NCBI GenBank assembly: GCA_020025195.1
Contig: JAHHSN010000054.1
Coordinates: 1-5,079 of the forward strand
Length of the DNA stretch: 5,079 nt
Direction of reading: 5' to 3'
Source: Angelakisella sp.
Lineage (GTDB): Bacteria > Bacillota > Clostridia > Oscillospirales > Ruminococcaceae
Shown: positions 1-4,948 of the stretch, piece by piece
Layout: each line of letters starts with the position of its first letter
Position numbering within the stretch: the first letter of the stretch is position 1
Position numbers and translations under genes: made by a program
Notes under the pieces: generated by a model
Databases searched by the model: none
The model's input: the letters and a program-made list of their open reading frames with translations, nothing else
Told to the model about the DNA's origin: nothing

Positions 1-255
1 AAAGAGTTTCGCGCTCTGCGGAGCGCGCCAAGGGGCCCTGCCCCTTGCCCCCGCCATTTTTTCGGGAAAAAATGGAGTAAAAGCTTTACGTTTTTGGGGA
101 AAAAGGATTTTCAACAACCCCAGCTCAGAACGGGGAAAACCTCTCCCCTCGCAGTAAGTGCGGACGCGAGCGCAACCCTCAAAGCATCAACTACCTATGT
201 CCGCGCGTGCCAGCCGACGCTTGTCGGCCGCGCCTGCCAGCCGACGCTCGTCGGT
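1..255 (-). repeat. Composite hairpin repeat, copy R1, inverted and truncated by the window start
   Basis: Read on the minus strand, this stretch has the same module order as the plus-strand copies at 1865, 2440 and 4693. It begins with two tandem H1 hairpins: 240-255, whose minus-strand loop is GAGC, and 213-228, with stem GCCGAC/GTCGGC and loop AAGC. These belong to units with a 27-bp period (204 and 231). Next come the GGACATA motif, the GCGCTCGCGTCC block and GAGGGGAGAGG. After those lie the AACGTAAAGC motif, the H4 hairpin (54-75, nine pairs CCATTTTTT/AAAAAATGG), H5 (29-47, CAAGGGGC/GCCCCTTG with loop CCT) and H6 (10-27, CGCGCTC/GAGCGCG). It is the only inverted copy in the window. No gene is seen here: a 69-residue open frame at 94-303 only reads across the repeat. 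The true end of the element lies left of position 1. Confidence 0.85.
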
Positions 256-268
256 CTGACTTTTATCT

Positions 269-296
269 TTGCATTTAGTTGCTTTTATGCTATGAT
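269..296 (+). promoter_or_regulatory. Probable sigma-A type promoter of mnmE with extended -10
   Basis: A -35-like TTGCAT (269-274) is separated by 16 bases from a -10 TATGAT (291-296). The -10 is preceded by TG at 288-289, giving the extended -10 form TGnTATGAT. The region between repeat R1 and mnmE is AT-rich, unlike its surroundings. Transcription would start near 303, leaving a leader of about 60 nt before the mnmE start codon. An alternative -10, TACAAT at 304-309, is weaker in context. Assignment is by motif only. Confidence 0.6.
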
Positions 297-346
297 ATTC
301 TAGTACAATTATGGAGTTTTATGCCGCGGGGCAGGGGCGGCGGAAA

Positions 347-353
347 GAGGAGG
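347..353 (+). promoter_or_regulatory. Ribosome binding site of mnmE (decides the start)
   Basis: GAGGAGG (347-353) lies eight bases before the ATG at 362, an ideal Shine-Dalgarno placement. An in-frame ATG at 311 has no such site and would sit only a few bases from the predicted transcription start. It would also add 17 residues (starting MEFYAAGQG) that do not resemble the MnmE N-terminus. Confidence 0.85.
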
Positions 354-361
354 ATCCCACT

Positions 362-1741
362 ATGGCAGATAAAAGCACCATCGCCGCCATCGCAACCGGT
401 ACGGGCGGCGGCGTCGGTATGATCCGATTGAGCGGACCGGAGGCGTTTTCGGTTGCGGACCGCGTCTTTCACGCGCGGAATCCCCAAAAATCTCCCCTTA
501 CCATGCCCGGCTATACTGCGGCGCTCGGCCGCGTCACCGATGAGGACGGGACGCTGGATGAGGCGGTCTGCACCGTCTACCGCGCGCCCCATTCCTATAC
601 CGGTGAGGACGTGGTGGAGCTGACCTGCCACGGCGGCGCCTATGTTCTTAAAAAAGTGCTGGCCGCCACCCTCTCGGCGGGGGCCACCCTCGCGGAGCCG
701 GGCGAATATACCCGGCGGGCCCTCCTCAACGGCAAGATGACCCTCACCGAGGCGGAAAGCGTCGTGGATATCATCGCCGCGGAGAATGACCAGAGTCTCC
801 GGGCGGCGCAGGGCGCTCTGGAGGGAGCCCTTTCCCGCGCGGTCACCGAGGCGGCGGATGCCCTCACCGATATCTGCGCCCATATCGCGGCGTGGATCGA
901 TTACCCCGAGGAGGACGTGGAGGAGGTGGCGGGTGCCGCCCTTCAGGAACGGCTTTCCTCGGTGCGGGAGCGGCTTTCCACCCTCAAAAAAAGCTATGAC
1001 CGGGGCCGTCTCATCCGGGAAGGGGTCTCCACCGCCATCATCGGCTCCGCCAATGTCGGAAAATCCACCCTCATGAACCTTCTTTCCGGCGAGGAGCGGA
1101 GCATCGTCACCTCCATTCCCGGCACCACCCGCGACGTCATCGAGGACTCGGTGCGGGTGGGGGAGCTGACCCTCAATCTCAAGGATACCGCGGGACTCCG
1201 GGATTCCGACGACCCTATCGAGCAGATCGGCGTGGAAAAGAGCCGTGCCGCTCTTAAAAACTGTGACCTTGTGCTGGCGGTTTTTGACCGGAGCCTGCCG
1301 CTCACGGCGGCGGAGCGGGAATGGCTCCCGCTTCTTAAAGGCCGGGCGGCGATCGCCCTCTTTAATAAATCCGACCTCGGTTGCGGGCTTCCCGCGGAGG
1401 ACCGGGCGGAAATCGAACGCAATGTGAGGCGCACCGTCACCCTTTCCGCAAAGGAGCGGGAGGGCCTTGGCGAATTGGAGCGTGCCGTTACCGAGGTGGT
1501 GGGGCTGGAGGGCTTTGATCCTCACGCGGCGATGATCGCGAACCTCCGCCAGTTGGGGTGCATCACGGCGGCGCTCTCCTCCTTGGAGGAGGGGCTTTCG
1601 GCTTTGAGGGCAGGAGAGACGCTGGATGCGGTCTCGGTTTGTCTTGAGGAATCGGCGGACGCCCTGCTGAAGCTCTCCGGCCGCCGCGCGAGCGCGGAGA
1701 CGGTGGACAAGGTCTTTGAGCAGTTCTGTGTCGGAAAATAA
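362..1741 (+). CDS. mnmE: tRNA uridine-5-carboxymethylaminomethyl(34) synthesis GTPase MnmE (TrmE/ThdF)
   Basis: Cytosolic GTPase that, with MnmG, builds the C5 (carboxymethyl)aminomethyl group on wobble U34 of certain tRNAs, using methylene-tetrahydrofolate as carbon donor. The protein has 459 residues, the usual family length. The N-terminal folate-binding domain (about 1-120) opens with TIAAIATGTGGGVGMIRLSG and contains HSYTGEDVVELTCHGG (77-92). The central helical domain starts at GEYTRRALLNGK (114-125). The inserted G domain (about 222-380) has G1 GSANVGKS (228-235), G2 PGTTRD (253-258), G3 DTAG (275-278), G4 NKSD (335-338) and G5 SAK (362-364). N231 and E287 align with the E. coli potassium-ligand Asn226 and catalytic Glu282. 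The C-terminus is FCVGK, retaining the essential Cys (C456) of the family's C-x-G-K motif. The start at 362 rests on the GAGGAGG site and on homology. No defect is seen. It probably has its own promoter at 269-296, and mnmG follows 1,042 bp downstream. Confidence 0.97.
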   Translation: MADKSTIAAIATGTGGGVGMIRLSGPEAFSVADRVFHARNPQKSPLTMPGYTAALGRVTDEDGTLDEAVCTVYRAPHSYTGEDVVELTCHGGAYVLKKVLAATLSAGATLAEPGEYTRRALLNGKMTLTEAESVVDIIAAENDQSLRAAQGALEGALSRAVTEAADALTDICAHIAAWIDYPEEDVEEVAGAALQERLSSVRERLSTLKKSYDRGRLIREGVSTAIIGSANVGKSTLMNLLSGEERSIVTSIPGTTRDVIEDSVRVGELTLNLKDTAGLRDSDDPIEQIGVEKSRAALKNCDLVLAVFDRSLPLTAAEREWLPLLKGRAAIALFNKSDLGCGLPAEDRAEIERNVRRTVTLSAKEREGLGELERAVTEVVGLEGFDPHAAMIANLRQLGCITAALSSLEEGLSALRAGETLDAVSVCLEESADALLKLSGRRASAETVDKVFEQFCVGK

Positions 1742-1746
1742 GCCAA

Positions 1747-1764
1747 AAACCGGAATACCGGTTT
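1747..1764 (+). terminator. Terminator-like hairpin directly after mnmE
   Basis: AAACCGG (1747-1753) and CCGGTTT (1758-1764) form a seven-pair stem with loop AATA, five bases after the mnmE stop codon. The tail is TTTAATAATAT, so the U-run is interrupted and termination may be partial. The position favours mnmE ending its transcript here, leaving mnmG to a separate promoter or to read-through. Confidence 0.45.
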
Positions 1765-1792
1765 AATAATATACTATAAGTATTCAATCATT

Positions 1793-1808
1793 TGTTTCAC
1801 GTGGAACA
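1793..1808. promoter_or_regulatory. parS centromere-like site (ParB/Spo0J binding)
   Basis: The plus strand reads TGTTTCACGTGGAACA; the minus strand reads TGTTCCACGTGAAACA. The latter matches the B. subtilis consensus TGTTNCACGTGAAACA at every fixed base, with N=C. ParB loads on such sites and spreads to organise the origin region and recruit condensin. In Firmicutes, parS sites cluster around the origin, often near mnmE/mnmG/rsmG/parAB, so both sequence and location agree. It lies in an AT-rich pocket between the mnmE terminator hairpin and the first repeat fragment, untouched by repeats. Confidence 0.9.
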
Positions 1809-1813
1809 TTTCA

Positions 1814-1864
1814 CTCTTCCAACGTAAAGCTTTTACGCCATTTTTTCCCGAAAAAATGGCGGGG
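1814..1864 (+). repeat. Partial repeat fragment R2a (H4 module only)
   Basis: This stretch differs at about two positions by hand alignment from 4823-4873 of copy R4. It includes the CCAACGTAAAGC motif and the H4 hairpin (1836-1861, eleven pairs CGCCATTTTTT/AAAAAATGGCG with loop CCCG). It then jumps directly into the H1 hairpin of copy R2 at 1865, without the H5 and H6 modules. It therefore looks like the remnant of a tandem unit after a deletion. Confidence 0.8.
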
Positions 1865-2104
1865 GCCGGCAAGCGCCGGCAGGCATTCGCGGACATAGGT
1901 GAGCGCAGGACTTAGGTTCGCGCTCGCGTCCGCACTCGCTGCGGGGGGAGAGGCTTTCACAGTTCTCGGCTGGGATGCTAAAAATCCCGCTTTCCCTCCA
2001 AACGTAAAATTTTCGCCCGCCTTTTATAAAAGGCGGCGGGGTCAAGGGGCGGCGCCCCTTGTCGCGCTCCGCAGAGCGCGAAACTCTCTTTCCCCCAAAA
2101 GCGC
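1865..2104 (+). repeat. Composite hairpin repeat, copy R2
   Basis: Modules in order: H1 (1865-1880, GCCGGC/GCCGGC with loop AAGC); GGACATAGGTGAGCGC; CGCTCGCGTCC; GGGGAGAGG. These are followed by a small hairpin GGGAT/ATCCC within 1973-1989, AACGTAAAA at 2001, and H4 (2017-2036, the perfect palindrome CCGCCTTTTATAAAAGGCGG). The last two are H5 (2043-2061, CAAGGGGC/GCCCCTTG with loop GGC) and H6 (2063-2080, CGCGCTC/GAGCGCG with loop CGCA). The end is placed after CCCAAAAGCGC, which matches the end of unit R4. The H4 stem is unrelated in sequence to that of R1 and R4 although its flanks match. No gene is supported within it. Confidence 0.85.
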
Positions 2105-2439
2105 AGGAGGGGTGAGAAACGTCCCGGTGGGACGTTTCTCAGTGGGGGACCCGAAAGAGGGGTCCCCCAAGCGGCCCCCCATAGGGGGTCAGCTCATGGG
2201 CGGAAATCTCCCCCTTTTTCCTTTGTAACAGGAGAAAGGGAGAGTGCGGGGCCGCCCCCCACGCGGGGGGCGGAGCGAAGCGAGAGGGGCGCGAGAGATA
2301 AGTGTTGAACCCGCGCGCTGCACTTGCTTTGACTCCGCAAAGGGCGAGGCGCGCATGGGCGAGAGAGAACCGAGCCGAGGAAGACCCTCCCCGCGGGAAA
2401 AAACCGCGACCGCCGCCTGCGGTGGATGTAGGGAGCGAG
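2105..2439. other. Gene-free GC-rich spacer with a run of strong hairpins
   Basis: No gene is supported here. Hairpins seen: 2113-2141, thirteen pairs with loop GGT (stem TGAGAAACGTCCC); 2143-2169, ten pairs with loop GAAAGAG (stem TGGGGGACCC); and 2176-2188, five C-G pairs around ATA. Also 2207-2243, an imperfect stem of fourteen pairs with a CC bulge and loop TTGTAAC, and 2252-2273, nine pairs CCGCCCCCC/GGGGGGCGG around ACGC. From 2274 to 2439 I see only purine-rich GAGAG-type sequence and one short stem (ACCGC/GCGGT, 2410-2424). None of the hairpins has a U-tract, so they are not ordinary intrinsic terminators. Their sequences do not match the R1-R5 repeat modules, so this may be a second, unrelated element inserted between R2 and R3. 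Confidence 0.6.
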
Positions 2440-2650
2440 CCGGGAAGCCCCGGGCCGACGAGCGTCGGCAGGCAGACGCGGACATAAGTAAGCGCGGTTC
2501 CAAGGTTTTCTCTCGCGTCCGAACCAACTGCGGGGGGAGAGGGCTTCACCGTTCTCGGGAAGGATTACAGGAATCCTATCCGCTTTCCAACGTAAAAGTT
2601 TTGGTCAAGCTTTTGGAGAAGCTTGCGGGGTCAAGGGGCGGCGCCCCCTG
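2440..2650 (+). repeat. Composite hairpin repeat, copy R3
   Basis: The copy opens with two adjoining H1-type hairpins: 2440-2453 (CCGGG/CCCGG, loop AAGC) and 2454-2469 (GCCGAC/GTCGGC, loop GAGC). GCAGACGCGGACATAAGTAAGCGC-type sequence, TCTCGCGTCCGAAC and GGGGGGAGAGGG follow. Then come a hairpin AGGATT/AATCCT around 2561-2577, CCAACGTAAAAG, and H4 (2606-2625, CAAGCTT/AAGCTTG, loop TTGGAG). H5 is at 2632-2650 with one A-C mismatch in the stem. H6 is missing here and the element passes into the partial duplicate R3b. Confidence 0.8.
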
Positions 2651-2654
2651 GAGC

Positions 2655-2758
2655 CTCCTCCCAACATAGAATTTTCGCCCACCCTTTATAAAGGGCGGCT
2701 TATGTCAAGGGGCAAGGCCCCCGGAGCCTCCGCTGAGAGCGGCGGGGACGCATATTCT
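2655..2758 (+). repeat. Partial repeat R3b (3' half only)
   Basis: A second, diverged 3' half directly follows R3. It has CCCAACATAGAATTTTCGCCC-like sequence, H4 (2682-2695, palindrome CCCTTTATAAAGGG), GTCAAGG with a shortened H5 (2709-2721, GGGGC/GCCCC, loop AAG), and a rebuilt H6-like hairpin (2730-2742, CCGCT/AGCGG, loop GAG). It ends in GCATATTCTT, resembling the GAAATATTCTT end of R4. Its right end lies about 25 bases before the mnmG start codon, so the mnmG leader is largely repeat-derived. Confidence 0.65.
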
Positions 2759-2766
2759 TAGAAAAA

Positions 2767-2772
2767 AGAAGG
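2767..2772 (+). promoter_or_regulatory. Ribosome binding site of mnmG
   Basis: AGAAGG (2767-2772) lies eleven bases before the ATG at 2784. The spacing is slightly long and the match weaker than that of mnmE. It is the only purine-rich site near the family-like N-terminus, and it lies just beyond the end of repeat R3b. No convincing -35/-10 pair for mnmG was found in the preceding repeats. Confidence 0.6.
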
Positions 2773-2783
2773 TACTCACTGTT

Positions 2784-4685
2784 ATGACTTGTTATGATGC
2801 CGGAAAATTTGATGTGGCCGTCATTGGTGCGGGACACGCGGGGATCGAGGCGGCTTTGGCCGCGGCCCGGCTTGGCTGCCGCACCATCATCTTCACCATC
2901 TCGCTGGACGCCATCGGCAATATGCCCTGCAACCCCAACATCGGGGGAACTGCCAAGGGCCACCTCGTCCGGGAACTGGACGCACTGGGAGGGGAGATGG
3001 CCAAGGCGGCGGACGCCACCATGCTCCAGAGCCGGATGCTGAATCTCGGGAAGGGGCCGGCGGTGCACAGCCTCCGCCTTCAGTGCGACCGCGTGAGGTA
3101 CCATATGTATATGAAAGAAGCGCTGGAAAAAGAGCCGCTCCTCACCGTGAAGCAGGCGGAGATCGTTTCCGTTGAGAAAAATGAGGCGGGGGAGATTGCC
3201 GCCGTGGTGACCGCGATGGGCGCCCGGTATGAGACCGGCGCCGTCATTCTGGCGACCGGGACCTTCCTCGCGGGGAAGATCTTCGTCGGGGAGTATTCGG
3301 AATACTCCGGCCCCGATGGGATGCATCCCTCGCTCGGGCTGTCGGACAGCCTTCGGGCGCTGGGGGTGGAGCTTCGCCGCTTCAAGACCGGAACGCCCGC
3401 CCGGGTGCACCGCCGCAGCATTGATTATTCCCGCTTTGAGCTCCAGCCCGGGGATGAGCCGCCCATTCCGGCCAGCTTTTCCACCGACCCCAGTACCTTA
3501 AAGAACGTCCTGCCCTGCTACATCGGCTTCACCAACGGTACGACCCACGAGGTCATAAAGGAAAACATCGGCAGAAGCCCCCTCTACGGCGGCGTCATCG
3601 AGGGCATCGGCCCCCGCTACTGCCCCAGCATTGAGGATAAGGTGATGCGCTTTTCCGATAAGCCCCGCCACCAGTTTTTCATTGAACCGATGGGGGAGCA
3701 TACCGAGGAGATGTATCTGCAGGGGCTTTCCAGCAGTCTCCCGGAGGAGGTGCAGACCGCCCTCTACCGCTCCATCGACGGGCTGGAAAAGGTCGAAATC
3801 ATGCGGACGGCGTACGCCATTGAATATGACTGCATCGACCCGACCGTGCTCCGTCCCACGCTGGAATTTAAGGACATTCCGAACCTCTACGGCGCGGGCC
3901 AGTTTAACGGCACCAGCGGGTATGAGGAGGCGGCGGTGCAGGGCTTTGTGGCCGGCGTCAATGCCGCGCACAAGCTCCTCGGGAAGCCCCCGTTCCTCAC
4001 CGACCGCTCCACCTCCTACATCGGAACGCTTATTGATGACCTGGTCACCAAGGGCTGTCTGGACCCCTACCGCATGATGACCAGCCGCAGTGAATACCGG
4101 CTCCTCCTGCGGCAGGACAATGCCGACGTCCGGCTGATGCCGGAGGGCTATCGGCTGGGGCTTATCCCTAAGGAGCAGTATGACCGCTTTCTGAGGGAGC
4201 AGGAGCAGAAGGAGGCCGAAAAGTGCCGCCTTTCCCGCCTTACCCTTCCGGAATCGGAGGAGCTTAATGATTATCTTCTCTCGGTGGGGAGCAGTCCGCT
4301 TTCCCGCGGCGTCCGTGCGGAGGAGCTTTTGCGCCGTCCCGGCGTCACCTATGCGGGGCTGGCGGCCTTTGACCCCGACCGTCCGGCGCTCGGCGCGCAT
4401 GTGGCAGAGCAGGTGGAGATCGAGCTTAAATACGAGGGCTATATTAGAAAGCAGGAGGCGCAGGTGAAAGAAATGCGCCGTCTGGAGGCGATGGCGCTTC
4501 CGGAGGACATGAATTATAACGAGATCCGCGGGCTTCGGCTGGAAGCCATCGAGAAGCTCGGCAGGATCAGACCTGCGAGCATCGGTCAGGCGAGCCGCAT
4601 CAGCGGCGTGTCCCCGGCGGACATCAGCGTGCTGATTATCGCGCTTCAGGGTCGGGGAGCCCCGACGGGCGGGCGCGTTCATTAG
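2784..4685 (+). CDS. mnmG: tRNA uridine-5-carboxymethylaminomethyl(34) synthesis enzyme MnmG (GidA)
   Basis: FAD- and NADH-using partner of MnmE in wobble-uridine (U34) modification of tRNA; cytosolic. The product has 633 residues, close to the family norm. The N-terminal Rossmann motif VIGAGHAG (13-20) binds FAD. The family blocks CNPNIGGTAKGHLVRELDALGG begin at 49, PLYGGVIEGIGPRYCPSIEDK lies at 266-286, GQFNGTSGYEEAA at 372-384 and SRSEYRLLLRQDNAD at 434-448. C49 and C280 align with the two conserved cysteines important in E. coli (Cys47, Cys277). The C-terminal helical domain, which contacts MnmE and tRNA, includes RIRPASIGQASRISGVSPADISVLI (594-618). The start is chosen because MTCYDAGKFDVAVIGAGHAG matches the family N-terminus. 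Oddity: the family-like sequence ends near LIIALQ (617-622), and the last eleven residues, GRGAPTGGRVH, plus the TAG stop are encoded by repeat unit R4. The catalytic parts look intact. Confidence 0.97.
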   Translation: MTCYDAGKFDVAVIGAGHAGIEAALAAARLGCRTIIFTISLDAIGNMPCNPNIGGTAKGHLVRELDALGGEMAKAADATMLQSRMLNLGKGPAVHSLRLQCDRVRYHMYMKEALEKEPLLTVKQAEIVSVEKNEAGEIAAVVTAMGARYETGAVILATGTFLAGKIFVGEYSEYSGPDGMHPSLGLSDSLRALGVELRRFKTGTPARVHRRSIDYSRFELQPGDEPPIPASFSTDPSTLKNVLPCYIGFTNGTTHEVIKENIGRSPLYGGVIEGIGPRYCPSIEDKVMRFSDKPRHQFFIEPMGEHTEEMYLQGLSSSLPEEVQTALYRSIDGLEKVEIMRTAYAIEYDCIDPTVLRPTLEFKDIPNLYGAGQFNGTSGYEEAAVQGFVAGVNAAHKLLGKPPFLTDRSTSYIGTLIDDLVTKGCLDPYRMMTSRSEYRLLLRQDNADVRLMPEGYRLGLIPKEQYDRFLREQEQKEAEKCRLSRLTLPESEELNDYLLSVGSSPLSRGVRAEELLRRPGVTYAGLAAFDPDRPALGAHVAEQVEIELKYEGYIRKQEAQVKEMRRLEAMALPEDMNYNEIRGLRLEAIEKLGRIRPASIGQASRISGVSPADISVLIIALQGRGAPTGGRVH

Positions 4686-4736
4686 TAAGCGCGGGCCGGG
4701 ATGCCCCGGCGGGCAGACGCGTTCATAAGTAAGCGC
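4649..4736 (+). repeat. Tandem pair of 44-bp H1 units overlapping the mnmG stop
   Basis: Two 44-bp units, 4649-4692 and 4693-4736, match at 37 of 44 positions by hand. Each has an H1 hairpin: 4651-4666 is GTCGGG/CCCGAC with loop GAGC; 4695-4710 is GCCGGG/CCCGGC with loop ATGC. Each ends in a CGCGTTCAT(A/T)AGTAAGCGC segment. Two of the seven differences (T/C at unit position 4 and A/G at position 17) form a compensated base pair. The first unit is translated as the end of MnmG, and the T/A difference in ATTAG versus ATAAG creates the TAG stop. H1 is also doubled in R1, R3 and R5. Confidence 0.85.
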
Positions 4737-4948
4737 AGCTCTGAGGGCTGCGCTCGCGTCCAAACTAACTGCGAGGGGAGAGGGTTTCCCCGTTCTGGGG
4801 GAGGATTCTGGAAATCCTGTCCCTCTCCCAACGTAAAGCTTTTACGCCATTTTTTCTCGAAAAAATGGCGGGGTCAAGGGGCGGAGTCCCTTGGCGCGCT
4901 CCGCAGAACGCGAAATATTCTTTTCCTCAAAACGCGCCGGAATGTTCC
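4693..4948 (+). repeat. Composite hairpin repeat, copy R4 (complete 256-bp tandem unit)
   Basis: This is the clearest full unit. Modules: H1 (4695-4710); H2 (4733-4753, GCGCAGC/GCTGCGC, loop TCTGAGG); and a block that can fold as a branched structure. In that block an outer stem 4776-4784/4821-4829 (GGGAGAGGG/CCCTCTCCC) encloses CCCC/GGGG (4788-4800) and AGGATT/AATCCT (4802-4818). Next come CCAACGTAAAGC, H4 (4845-4870, CGCCATTTTTT/AAAAAATGGCG, loop CTCG), H5 (within 4875-4892, CAAGGG/CCCTTG) and H6 (4895-4912, CGCGCTC/GAACGCG, one mismatch). A tail AAATATTCTTTTCC follows. The unit restarts without any indel at 4949. A 95-residue open frame at 4701-4988 lies entirely in repeat sequence and is not supported as a gene. 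Confidence 0.85.

Noticed and set aside
77..95. Possible terminator (GTAAA/TTTAC stem followed by TTTTT) for an upstream gene
   Set aside because: The stem has only five AT-rich pairs and is part of the repeat's AACGTAAAGC motif, so it is not supported as a terminator.
311..361. Upstream in-frame start for mnmE at 311
   Set aside because: It has no ribosome binding site, lies a few bases from the predicted transcription start, and its 17 extra residues do not fit the family; the ATG at 362 has GAGGAGG at ideal spacing.
290..1525. Long minus-strand open frame opposite mnmE, and the similar one at 3498-4763 opposite mnmG
   Set aside because: These are shadows of GC-rich coding sequence on the other strand; mnmE and mnmG are unambiguous.
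2290..2330. tRNA-like T-arm on the minus strand (GGGTTCAAC)
   Set aside because: No flanking stem, anticodon arm or acceptor stem could be built around it.
1899..2669. Open frames through repeats R2 and R3 (1899-2228 and 2244-2669), with similar peptides such as a shared NVK motif, also seen at 4701-4988
   Set aside because: The similarity follows from the DNA repeat. The reading frame after H4 differs between R2 and R3, changes follow stem pairing rather than codons, and no consistent start or ribosome binding site is present.
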